A stretch of DNA of 41,133 bases from the NCBI RefSeq assembly GCF_018383905.1, contig NZ_JAGYWA010000014.1:1-41133 (forward strand). The letters are read 5' to 3'. This DNA is from Flavobacterium branchiicola (lineage in GTDB: Bacteria > Bacteroidota > Bacteroidia > Flavobacteriales > Flavobacteriaceae). Shown here one piece after another: positions 19,610-26,600 of the stretch (its first letter is position 1; each line of letters starts with the position of its first letter). A program made the position numbers and the translations under genes. The notes beneath the pieces are model-generated. The model had not been told where the DNA came from. It did no database searches and worked only from the letters and a program-made list of their open reading frames with translations.

Positions 19610-19611
19610 AT

Positions 19612-19956
19612 ATGAAATTTAAAATAGTTATACCTGCAAGGTATCATGTTAAGAATTATTACAATGACAATTTAGACGTTAATGTAATTTTGGAAAATAA
19701 GGAAATATTTTTCGCTACAATTTTTACTTTGGACAACATAAAAATGCTTTTGGAACTAAATAAAAGCAATTTTTTTTGGGCGGACACAATGATAATTATT
19801 AAAGATTTGAAAAAAGAAACTATTAAAGAATTTGTTAAAGAAGTTATAGATGATGGTAATCTCGAATCAATTTTTTATAAAATCGGAAATCTAGGTGAGA
19901 TAGAAGGCTATCCTATTAATTTTGAAAGTGTAACAGATTTTATTCATCAAATATAA
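19612..19956 (+). CDS. Candidate immunity protein for the RHS B toxin tip
   Basis: A small 114-residue cytoplasmic protein with no signal peptide, starting 2 nt after the RHS B stop. I do not recognise a named family. It begins with a beta strand (KFKIVIPARYH), has an acidic helix (TIKEFVKEVIDDGNLESIF) and ends in VTDFIHQI; aromatic residues and acids are common. Small acidic cytoplasmic proteins placed directly behind a polymorphic toxin are the usual immunity arrangement, so the role is inferred from position. It is translationally coupled to the toxin. A cassette-end repeat starts within 5 nt of its stop. Confidence 0.75.
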   Translation: MKFKIVIPARYHVKNYYNDNLDVNVILENKEIFFATIFTLDNIKMLLELNKSNFFWADTMIIIKDLKKETIKEFVKEVIDDGNLESIFYKIGNLGEIEGYPINFESVTDFIHQI

Positions 19957-19960
19957 AATG

Positions 19961-20074
19961 GGTAATGTATCGGTAATGTATCAGATGTGTTGGCAGCTAA
20001 TTAATTTACATATAACTCACAGATTACAAATATTTTACATTACTGTCACAGTAAAATTAAAACAGCTTTGGGGT
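19961..20074 (+). repeat. Cassette-end repeat, copy 1 (diverged, non-coding)
   Basis: This stretch aligns along its length with 20812-20926. Shared landmarks are GGTAATGTATCAGATGTGTTGG (GGTGATGTATCAGATATG in copy 2; first 20 nt compared), a TTAATTA block, ACAGATTA, and CAGTAAAATTAAAACA. Each copy begins at the end of a candidate immunity gene, so it seems to travel with, or be the scar of, RHS toxin-immunity cassettes. Confidence 0.75.
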
Positions 20075-20173
20075 AATTTTTAATGTCTTAAATCGAAAAA
20101 AAAATGAGCTTAAAATCCAACTTCGTATTGCAGATATGCTGATAAAAAAGAAATTTTAAATTCAATTTATAAC
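20075..20173. other. Intergenic remnant after cassette repeat, no gene seen
   Basis: About 100 AT-rich nt between the first cassette repeat and the strong hairpin. It may be a decayed piece of an older RHS cassette, but nothing in it can be assigned. Confidence 0.4.
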
Positions 20174-20214
20174 AAATAAGCGTCTATCCTGCTCCGCAGG
20201 ATAGACGCTTATTT
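20174..20214. terminator. Strong bidirectional terminator hairpin
   Basis: A perfect 18-bp inverted repeat (AAATAAGCGTCTATCCTG and its complement) closes a 5-nt CTCCG loop, with A-rich and T-rich flanks on either side. It separates the RHS B toxin-immunity unit from the orphan immunity gene and should stop transcription in both directions. Confidence 0.85.
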
Positions 20215-20241
20215 TCTTTATTAAAATTTTATCAGACTTTT

Positions 20242-20249
20242 TAATTTTG
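20242..20249 (+). promoter_or_regulatory. Possible -7 element for the STM3941-like gene
   Basis: TAATTTTG fits the TAnnTTTG consensus and lies just after the terminator and 43 nt before the gene start. No TTG is found at the expected upstream distance, so support is weak. Confidence 0.35.
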
Positions 20250-20291
20250 AGATTGTGATTGTTGTTATCGGCACGCTTATAAATAAAAAAT

Positions 20292-20816
20292 ATGAAACAA
20301 AAAGAAATTAAATTAAGTAAAAGAAAGTTAATTCTTCTTTTATTAGCATCAATTGGGTTTATTATTATTAGTTCTGCGTTTATTCTATATCCCGAACGCT
20401 TTATTTCATTTATCTTTTTTAATGAAAAAATAATTAAAAATATAGGACTTATAGGGCTTCCCTTTTTTGGATTAGCATTTATATTGTTAGTAAAAAAAAT
20501 GTTTGACAATAAACCAGGATTAATTATAAATGAAAAGGGAATAACAGATAACAGTAATTCTAGTTCAATAGGTTTGATAAAATGGTCAGACATTACCGAA
20601 ATTAGTTTGAGTAAAGTTATGTCAACGCAGTTTTTGTTGATTAAAGTAAGTAATCCAGAAGATTATATACAAAAGGCAAATCAAATGAAGAAATTGTTAT
20701 TAAAACAAAACTTAAAAACCTATGGTACACCAATTACAATAACATCAGTAGGCTTGCAGTGTTCTTTTGAAGACTTAGAGCAAATGATTTTGGAAAGCTA
20801 CAATCAAAACAGGTAA
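20292..20816 (+). CDS. STM3941-like membrane protein, candidate orphan immunity gene
   Basis: A 174-residue protein with two membrane helices (about residues 14-32 and 50-66, LIGLPFFGLAFILLV) followed by a PH-like cytoplasmic domain. The segment KPGLIINEKGITDNS, then IGLIKWSDITEI, is the hallmark I associate with the STM3941 family, often found beside RHS and other polymorphic toxins. No toxin precedes it here; the nearest one, RHS B, has its own adjacent partner gene. I therefore read it as an orphan immunity gene retained from an earlier cassette, protecting against toxins of kin. A terminator isolates it from the upstream genes, so it should have its own promoter. Its stop overlaps the second cassette-end repeat. 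Confidence 0.75.
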   Translation: MKQKEIKLSKRKLILLLLASIGFIIISSAFILYPERFISFIFFNEKIIKNIGLIGLPFFGLAFILLVKKMFDNKPGLIINEKGITDNSNSSSIGLIKWSDITEISLSKVMSTQFLLIKVSNPEDYIQKANQMKKLLLKQNLKTYGTPITITSVGLQCSFEDLEQMILESYNQNR

Positions 20817-20926
20817 TATCGGTGATGTATCAGATATGTTGGTGGTTAATTATTACACCAAACATTTACAGATTATCATGGATTTATATTAATACCGCAG
20901 TAAAATTAAAACAACCTTCGGGTTGT
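20812..20926 (+). repeat. Cassette-end repeat, copy 2, with UUCG-capped hairpin
   Basis: The second copy of the repeat at 19961-20074, beginning at the stop of the STM3941-like gene. It ends with ACAACC-TTCG-GGTTGT (20911-20926), a 6-bp stem with the exceptionally stable UUCG tetraloop when transcribed; copy 1 keeps the position but has lost the pairing. An open frame of 88 codons running through it and the following hairpin is judged spurious. Confidence 0.75.
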
Positions 20927-20935
20927 CCAAAATCA

Positions 20936-20969
20936 AAAAAAGCCACTTCAATTACGGAGTGGCTTTTGA
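20936..20969 (+). terminator. Terminator hairpin behind cassette repeat
   Basis: AAAAGCCACTTC (20938-20949) pairs with GGAGTGGCTTTT (20956-20967), one G-U pair, around a 6-nt loop. The T-run is short, so strength is uncertain. Confidence 0.65.
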
Positions 20970-21045
20970 TTTATCCCGCTCCACTAAGTGTTCCTCATCA
21001 AAAACTTATGAGCTTACTCAGCTTTAAAATAAAGAACTTCCATAA

Positions 21046-21080
21046 AAACAAAAAAGAGACTAAAGTCTCTTTTTTTGTTT
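21046..21080. terminator. Bidirectional terminator between RHS B region and the XRE regulator
   Basis: AAACAAAAAAGAGACT and its near-perfect complement flank a 2-nt AA core, giving a stem with A- and T-tracts on either side. It lies between two convergent units and probably serves both. Confidence 0.8.
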
Positions 21081-21105
21081 ATATATAAATCCTTACAATA
21101 ACAGA

Positions 21106-21516
21106 TTACTTGTCTTTAAGTAATTTTTCTAAATAACTATTTTTTTCTTTTTCAGCTTCCAGCAAACGTTCATAAAGTTTTTCTTTTTCTTCAAAAACCT
21201 GAACTAATTTATCTATAGGATTAAAAGTGCACCCATAATTAAAAGAAGAGGCATTATCATGATTATTGACTGTATTACCAATAATATTCAAAACTGCTTC
21301 TTCAGAGAAATTTTTAATCGCTTCTACATTTACTCCCAAAGCTTTCGCTACCTCTATAAGTTTTTCTTCGTCTATAGTTTCACTATTTTCCATTGCAGAT
21401 ATAGCTTGTTGATTGGTTCCCAAAGCTAGTGCCAGGGCATCTTGTTTCATATTGCGAAGTTCACGAATCCTGCTAATTTTTCGTCCAATATGGCTTGGTT
21501 TGGTAAATGTACTCAT
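21106..21516 (-). CDS. XRE-family helix-turn-helix regulator
   Basis: A 136-residue cytoplasmic DNA-binding protein. Residues about 8-65 form an XRE HTH: IGRKISRIRELRNMKQDALA, then LGTNQQAISAMEN for the recognition helix and LIEVAKALGVNVEAIKNF. After a linker the C-terminus is a heptad-like coiled coil (VFEEKEKLYERLLEAEKEK), likely for oligomerisation. I chose the ATG at 21516 because the upstream 17 in-frame codons (from 21567) encode a poorly HTH-like Cys/Phe-rich stretch. It faces away from the lipoprotein-fibre-secretion operon and could regulate it, but this regulator type is common in Flavobacterium and may be unrelated to the island. Confidence 0.88.
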   Translation of the reverse strand: MSTFTKPSHIGRKISRIRELRNMKQDALALALGTNQQAISAMENSETIDEEKLIEVAKALGVNVEAIKNFSEEAVLNIIGNTVNNHDNASSFNYGCTFNPIDKLVQVFEEKEKLYERLLEAEKEKNSYLEKLLKDK

Positions 21517-21620
21517 AGCTAAAAGATAATAATTACAACTAAAAAAATTAAGAAATATGCATCGCAAAGCTTAAAACAATTTGATAGACTTCAATACATT
21601 TTTTTTCCTGCAATGTAAAA

Positions 21621-21650
21621 CAAAAATACAATTTTTCGGACAGCGAACAA
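21621..21650 (-). promoter_or_regulatory. Predicted promoter of the XRE regulator
   Basis: On the minus strand, TTG (21650-21648), 19 nt, then TATTTTTG (21628-21621) match the Bacteroidota TTG / TAnnTTTG promoter. The leader would be about 95 nt to the chosen ATG. Confidence 0.5.
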
Positions 21651-21912
21651 TTAAAAAATCTAATTTATAGAAGCTATTCAAATTTTCTAACTGCTATCCA
21701 AAAGTTTATACAAAAAGCTCTCTTTCTTTTCAATTATGACAAAAAGTAAATATGCGATAAAAAACAACTTTGTCAGAGAAAATAAACCGAACAAGGGCAT
21801 AAACTATTTACAAAATAAAAAGTAGGAAAATCAAATTTTTACAAATCACAAAACGAAAGTAATATCTTAAAAATAAAGATATTCTTTTAACATGAAGTTA
21901 TATCAATTTCAT

Positions 21913-21920
21913 TAGATTTG
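21913..21920 (+). promoter_or_regulatory. Possible -7 element of the lipoprotein-fibre-secretion operon
   Basis: TAGATTTG matches TAnnTTTG and lies 87 nt before the first gene. A TTG at the right distance is missing, so this is tentative. Confidence 0.35.
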
Positions 21921-21955
21921 TTAAAAAAATATTAATAAAATTAAATAAGTAATTG

Positions 21956-21980
21956 TGCTTTATTTCGTTGAAACAAAGCA
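21956..21980 (+). promoter_or_regulatory. Leader hairpin or operator-like inverted repeat
   Basis: TGCTTTATTTC and GAAACAAAGCA form an 11-bp inverted repeat with one mismatch around GTT, 27 nt before the first lipoprotein ATG. It lacks a T-tract, so it is more likely a regulatory site or leader structure than a terminator. Confidence 0.4.
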
Positions 21981-22007
21981 TAGTCTATATAATTAAAAAT
22001 CAACGTT

Positions 22008-22736
22008 ATGATAAAAAAAATAGTTGTGTTGGCTGTACTAATATGTTCTGCTTGTCAAACAACAAAAATTAAAAATGAAGACTATAAATTTTCAACGTCA
22101 GTGATAGAATTAGGAAGCATTGGCGAATCTAAATTATCTTACAACCAAAATACTTTTGAAGCTAAAGCGCTGGCTAAACTCGAAAACAATATCAGAGTGG
22201 AAATTGGAGTTGTACCCTACAACAAAAAATTAAACAAAATTTACAAATCAAAAGCTAAGTACAATCAGAACCAGACAAAAGTAGCTTTTATAGACAGTCT
22301 TCCTATTAAACCGGAATTGGTTACCATTCAAATTCTTGATGTTTCAGGTTTGGTTCAGGAAATCAATGCCGATTATAATGCCAATATTTTAAAGTTTTTA
22401 ATAAATACCGAAAACTCCAAAATAGTTTCTAGTCTGGCATGCAGCTTATCGACTGACGAAATTGCAAAAATTCGCCAATCTGATGCTTATTACTTAACCA
22501 ATTCGCAATTAAAAAAATATACAATTGCCTTGTTTAAGTCCGGAAAAAAAGTAGATATAATTGATATTAATCCAGAAACAATTGTAGCCTATCAGGTAAG
22601 TAAATTTTGCTGGGCAACAACAAATACCGGAAACTGGTATCTGGCTGATATTGTAAACGAAAAAAGCAACTGTGCCGGTATCACACAAAACAAGATAACC
22701 GAAAAGAAAAAATCTAAAAGTTTATTTGATATGTAA
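22008..22736 (+). CDS. Lipoprotein of unknown function, first gene of plus-strand operon
   Basis: A 242-residue protein with a lipoprotein signal: hydrophobic run IVVLAVLI, then the lipobox CSAC (lipidated Cys at about 16) followed by QTTK. The mature part has no family I recognise. It contains a beta-rich segment (TKVAFIDSLPIKPELVTIQI) and a C-terminal region with WYLADIV, two Cys (CWAT, SNCAG), and a basic tail. It starts a run of closely spaced genes that passes through the fibre array to the secretion components, so an envelope accessory role, for example a pilotin-like helper for the secretin, is conceivable but purely positional. Confidence 0.75.
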   Translation: MIKKIVVLAVLICSACQTTKIKNEDYKFSTSVIELGSIGESKLSYNQNTFEAKALAKLENNIRVEIGVVPYNKKLNKIYKSKAKYNQNQTKVAFIDSLPIKPELVTIQILDVSGLVQEINADYNANILKFLINTENSKIVSSLACSLSTDEIAKIRQSDAYYLTNSQLKKYTIALFKSGKKVDIIDINPETIVAYQVSKFCWATTNTGNWYLADIVNEKSNCAGITQNKITEKKKSKSLFDM

Positions 22737-22787
22737 TTTTCAACTTTTAGAATCCTATTAAAATTAAAATGCCTATTCCTTTTTATC

Positions 22788-23723
22788 ATGAATAAAATCA
22801 CCTTATACAAATCATTTTTACTGTTGTTTATCCTTTGTTTTTTTTCTTGCGAAGAAATACTTACCGTACCAAATATCTCTAAAAATGAAGTTATTCTTAT
22901 AGCACCTGCAAATAACAGTTTACTCTCATCGACTGGCGTAACTTTATCCTGGGAGGCTGTCGAAAATGCAGAAAAATATCACATTCAAATTGCAATACCA
23001 AGTTTTGAAGCGGCACAACAATTAGTTCTCGATACCATAGTGGCCAAAAATTCTTTTACACAACAACTCAATATAGGAAAATATGAATGGCGTGTTAAGG
23101 CGTTAAATAGTGCTTATGAAACAGTTTATACCAAAAGAAACTTCGAAATTTTAAATAATGATGATTTTCAAAATAATACTGTTATCTTATTAACCCCAAC
23201 TAATAACCTAACAACCAAAACTGCTTTGCAAAAACTCTCATGGGATGCCATTATTGGAGCAACAAATTACCAACTTCAGGTTTTAGATGAGAATAGCACT
23301 TTGGTAAAAGAACAAAATACAGAAGCAACATTTCTTAACTTCACTTTTGATGAAGGTAAATATACATGGAAGATAAGAGCCAGTAACGGAACTGCTCAAA
23401 CTCTTTATACATCAAGAACAATTATCGTTGATACAAAAGCACCAAATACTCCTACCCTATCTAATCCGGTTAATGCAAGCACTACGACAAATACAAGTAT
23501 AAACTTTCAATGGAACAGAACTCCTATTGCAGGAACTACAGAGAAAGACAGTATTTATGTTTATACAGAAAGTGCCTTGACCAATTTAAACTTCAAGGAT
23601 CTAGGAAATAGCCCGTATAGTAAGACCTTAACTAAGGGTACTTATTATTGGTTTGTAAAATCATTCGACGATGCCGGAAACCAAAGTGCCAGAAGTACTG
23701 TTTTTAACTTTACTATAAATTAA
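22788..23723 (+). CDS. Lipoprotein with three FN3/Ig-like repeats
   Basis: A 311-residue lipoprotein: signal with lipobox FSC (Cys at about 21, followed by EE) and three beta-sandwich repeats at about 38-120, 130-215 and 222-311. Each opens with a 'P.N...' strand, has a central Trp (LSWEAVENAEKYHIQI, LSWDAIIGATNYQLQV, FQWNRTPIAG) and ends with a 'GKYEWRVKA / GKYTWKIRA / GTYYWFVKS' hairpin. This is the FN3-like pattern of Bacteroidota surface lipoproteins that bind proteins or glycans. It is the second gene of the operon, 51 nt after the first lipoprotein, and directly precedes the fibre array; it may anchor or dock the fibre proteins, which is inference. Confidence 0.82.
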   Translation: MNKITLYKSFLLLFILCFFSCEEILTVPNISKNEVILIAPANNSLLSSTGVTLSWEAVENAEKYHIQIAIPSFEAAQQLVLDTIVAKNSFTQQLNIGKYEWRVKALNSAYETVYTKRNFEILNNDDFQNNTVILLTPTNNLTTKTALQKLSWDAIIGATNYQLQVLDENSTLVKEQNTEATFLNFTFDEGKYTWKIRASNGTAQTLYTSRTIIVDTKAPNTPTLSNPVNASTTTNTSINFQWNRTPIAGTTEKDSIYVYTESALTNLNFKDLGNSPYSKTLTKGTYYWFVKSFDDAGNQSARSTVFNFTIN

Positions 23724-23772
23724 AATCAACAGCTTAAGATTGTATTAAATTCACTAAAATTCTCAACCTAAC

Positions 23773-24687
23773 ATGAATAAATCAATTTCATTAATTCTCA
23801 TATTATTTTGCATAAATCTTTCTTTTTTATCTGCACAAAATACAACATTCAATAATGTAGCAATAGGCCTTGATACTCCAGTATACGGAACACAAATAAA
23901 AACGAACTTCATTGGTTATAACGGAACATGGGTTCGTGGTTATAATATCACCAATGAATCGGGCAATCAGACTTTTTTTACATTTGCTTCTACAGGTTCT
24001 AGTGTAAATGGTGTTTCAACAGTTACAAATAATTTTATTGGAAAAGACTTTGATACCAGGTACATGACATTTTTACCAAATGGAAATATTGGTATTGGCA
24101 CCCCCAGCCCACAATACAAACTAGATCTTTTTGGTGCATTATGTGTGGGCAGTGAAAGTGTAAATGCCAATACTACCAAAATCTTCCTTCGTAATCCTTA
24201 CGGGAAAACCTGGGCAATAAGTTCGGGAGCAAATATGGTCACTGAATCAAGTTTTTCAATCTATAACTGGTCAGATAATCAAACTAATCCTTTCTTTCAT
24301 ATAAACAATAGCGGAAATATCGGAATCGGAACATTCGCTCCAGACGAAAAACTAACCGTAAAAGGAAAAATTCACACCCAGGAAGTTCGTGTAGATATGG
24401 CCGGACCATTAGTTCCTGATTACGTTTTTGCAAACGATTATAAATTACAATCCTTAGAAGAAGTTGAAAAGTATATTAACGAAAACAAACATCTACCAGA
24501 AATTCCATCTGCTCAGGAAATTGAAAAAAATGGTTTGATGCTGGCAGAAATGAACATGTCTTTGCTTAAAAAAATGGAAGAAATGACACTTTATATGATT
24601 GAACAAAGTAAAGAACTAACGAATGTAAAACAACAATTATTGTTGCAAAATAATGAAATAAAGAAACTAAAAAATCATATCAAATAA
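23773..24687 (+). CDS. Secreted fibre-like protein, array member 1 (subtype III)
   Basis: A 304-residue protein with a Sec signal ending LSAQN. Two GIGT hairpins are present: NIGIGTPSPQYKLDLFG (about residue 108) and NIGIGTFAPDEKLTVKG (about 185), flanking a variable segment with SSGANMVTESSFSIYNW. The shared C-terminal module is subtype III: PDYVFANDYKLQSLEEVEKYI, HLPEIPSAQEIEKNG, LAEMNMSLLKKMEEMTLYMIEQ, and a long coiled coil (about 40 residues). Its closest C-terminal match is the 3788 gene on the opposite arm of the locus, rather than its neighbours. First fibre gene after the lipoproteins. Confidence 0.85.
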   Translation: MNKSISLILILFCINLSFLSAQNTTFNNVAIGLDTPVYGTQIKTNFIGYNGTWVRGYNITNESGNQTFFTFASTGSSVNGVSTVTNNFIGKDFDTRYMTFLPNGNIGIGTPSPQYKLDLFGALCVGSESVNANTTKIFLRNPYGKTWAISSGANMVTESSFSIYNWSDNQTNPFFHINNSGNIGIGTFAPDEKLTVKGKIHTQEVRVDMAGPLVPDYVFANDYKLQSLEEVEKYINENKHLPEIPSAQEIEKNGLMLAEMNMSLLKKMEEMTLYMIEQSKELTNVKQQLLLQNNEIKKLKNHIK

Positions 24688-24721
24688 TTCAGAATTATTC
24701 CCTTTAAAACTTACATATCCT

Positions 24722-25675
24722 ATGATAAAGAAAAACTATTTAATATTTCTTTTTTTGCTATTTACAACGTTATGCTCTTACTCTCAAAATCACATAACGC
24801 AAAACGGCCTAAAAACGAGCGTTATTAACAATTTAATTGCACCCGATACGCAGGCAAAAAGATATGAAATAGCTTCTATAGGTTACAACTCACATCACTG
24901 GCAAGCTGGAGGACTTCTTATCATAGAATTATTTCAGATCTCTTATGGAACCGGATATGAAAAGTACATTCTTGAAAACGGATTTTTTCAGGGTGCAAAT
25001 TCAGGTTCTCCCGCTATTAAACTTGTAGAATCGCAAGGTATATTTCACTCTGGAAAAATAGTACTAGGAACCCCAACTGACTTAACTACAAGTATAGGAG
25101 ATAAAGTAAATAGGGAATTGCCTATTTTATTTGATGTAAGATATTATGCCAACTATCTTATAAAAATAACTTATTTACAGGAAAAAGTAGATGTTATAAC
25201 CGGCCCTAATCAGGTTAAAATAAATCAAACTCCTGTAGGAATTAATATCCCAGACTTTTCAGTTACTAATGCTTTAAATACTAATTTAACGATTACTGGA
25301 ATTGGCAATCATTATATACAAAACGGTAATGTGGGTATTGGAACTACAAGCCCAAAAAACAAACTAGATGTAAATGGTACAATACGTTCTAAAGAAGTTA
25401 AAGTAACATTAGATAATTGGTCTGATTTTGTTTTTAAAAAAGAATATAATCTGCCAACACTGGAACAAGTTGAAAAACACATAACAGAAAAAGGACATTT
25501 AGAGAATATCCCAAGTGAAGAAGAAGTTTTAAAAAATGGAATTAACCTGGGAGAGATAAATGCTAAGCTTTTACAAAAAATAGAAGAGCTCACTTTGTAC
25601 ATGATCGAAATGAAAAAAGAGAATGAAAAACAAGATAAAAAAATAAAGTCACTAGAAAATAAATTACAAAAGTAA
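24722..25675 (+). CDS. Secreted fibre-like protein, array member 2 (subtype I)
   Basis: A 317-residue protein with a Sec signal ending CSYSQ. The N-terminal 200 residues (landmarks RYEIASIGYNSHHWQAGGLL, GTGYEKYILENG, FHSGKIVLGTP, DVRYYANYLIKITYLQ) are a full-length match to array member 6 at 28688, so this is a recognisable beta-rich head domain shared by two members only. I do not know its ligand. It continues with HYIQNGNVGIGTTSPKNKLD and the subtype I module (WSDFVFKKEYNLPTLEQVEK, GHLENIPSEEEV, INLGEINAKLLQKIEELTLY) and ends in a lysine-rich coiled coil. The gap to the next gene is 5 nt. Confidence 0.85.
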   Translation: MIKKNYLIFLFLLFTTLCSYSQNHITQNGLKTSVINNLIAPDTQAKRYEIASIGYNSHHWQAGGLLIIELFQISYGTGYEKYILENGFFQGANSGSPAIKLVESQGIFHSGKIVLGTPTDLTTSIGDKVNRELPILFDVRYYANYLIKITYLQEKVDVITGPNQVKINQTPVGINIPDFSVTNALNTNLTITGIGNHYIQNGNVGIGTTSPKNKLDVNGTIRSKEVKVTLDNWSDFVFKKEYNLPTLEQVEKHITEKGHLENIPSEEEVLKNGINLGEINAKLLQKIEELTLYMIEMKKENEKQDKKIKSLENKLQK

Positions 25676-25680
25676 AACCA

Positions 25681-26592
25681 ATGATAAAAAAATCAGTTTT
25701 ATTATATTTTATAGTATTATCACTTCCGTTTTTTACACATGCACAAGTTACTCTAGTAACAGAAGAATACAAAATCATAAATATTGGCGATAACAACAAA
25801 GGAGATTATACTCGTAATTTAATTTTATTACACGAAATCTATAATGGTACTTTAATAGAAATGAACAATGCAGTAGGAACCATTACTGCTTTTAGAGGTA
25901 GTTCTGCAGGCTATAATAGAATAAACATTGTAGAAGTTAACACATCATCAGCCTATTCCAACATCAATGGAGCAATTAGAACAAATGATAACTATTCTAA
26001 CTGGTCCTTAAAAACATGTATCTATAGCGGAAAAAAATATCTAGCTGTAGATGTCCCTTACAGTCCTGCTTACCATAATGTAGGTTATCGATTTGCAGGC
26101 TGGACAAAATCTACTGGAGAAAATATGAAATCAGTAAATTATGAAATAAACGGTCAGCCCGTTAATACTGATATTCTGTCAAATATTCAAGACTTTGCTC
26201 CCAATATGGATGAAACTCATCAGGTAAATAATTTTCTGGTTTTAGCTAACAATGTTGGTATTGGGACTACGAACCCAACCTCAAAACTCACCGTTGCAGG
26301 AAACATTGCTTCACGCGAAGTAAAAGTAAGCGTAGATGCAGGTGCAGATTTTGTATTTGATAAAGATTATAATTTACCTTCCTTAGAATCTGTAGATAAA
26401 TTTGTGAAAGAAAATAAACATTTACCTGAAATTGCTTCAGCAGAAGAAATGAAGAAAGAGGGAATCAATTTATCTGAAATGAACATTAAGCTTTTACAAA
26501 AAATAGAGGAAATGACTTTATATATGATTGAGCAAAATCAGAAAATCAAAAATCTGGAGAAAAAAGTTGAAACTCTTACCTCCGAAAAATAA
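25681..26592 (+). CDS. Secreted fibre-like protein, array member 3 (subtype II)
   Basis: A 303-residue protein with a Sec signal ending THAQV. The N-terminal variable part (about 20-195) has landmarks DYTRNLILLHEIYNGTLIEM and FRGSSAGYNRINIVEV, possibly a small beta-sandwich; I recognise no named family. The NVGIGTTNPTSKLTVAG hairpin starts at about 195, followed by the subtype II module: ASREVKVSVDAGADFVFDKD, HLPEIASAEEMKKEG, INLSEMNIKLLQKIEEMTLY and a coiled coil. Part of this module is identical at DNA level to the next gene (62 nt without a mismatch). Spacing to neighbours is 5 and 8 nt. Confidence 0.85.
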   Translation: MIKKSVLLYFIVLSLPFFTHAQVTLVTEEYKIINIGDNNKGDYTRNLILLHEIYNGTLIEMNNAVGTITAFRGSSAGYNRINIVEVNTSSAYSNINGAIRTNDNYSNWSLKTCIYSGKKYLAVDVPYSPAYHNVGYRFAGWTKSTGENMKSVNYEINGQPVNTDILSNIQDFAPNMDETHQVNNFLVLANNVGIGTTNPTSKLTVAGNIASREVKVSVDAGADFVFDKDYNLPSLESVDKFVKENKHLPEIASAEEMKKEGINLSEMNIKLLQKIEEMTLYMIEQNQKIKNLEKKVETLTSEK

Positions 26593-26600
26593 AAAAATCT

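Larger units (their letters stand above)
21517..22007. other. Intergenic region between divergent XRE regulator and fibre/secretion operon
   Basis: Nearly 500 AT-rich nt with a promoter match for the regulator (21621-21650), a -7 match on the plus strand (21913-21920) and an imperfect hairpin at 21956-21980. No coding frame is supported. This is where control of the large plus-strand operon should lie. Confidence 0.6.

Noticed and set aside
20162..20593. Minus-strand frame of 143 codons opposite the STM3941-like gene
   Set aside because: Antisense shadow of a recognisable gene, and it reads through the strong 18-bp hairpin.
20822..21088. Open frame of 88 codons after the STM3941-like gene
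   Set aside because: It runs through the cassette-end repeat, the UUCG hairpin and two terminator hairpins; composition is not protein-like and the homologous stretch in copy 1 is not open.
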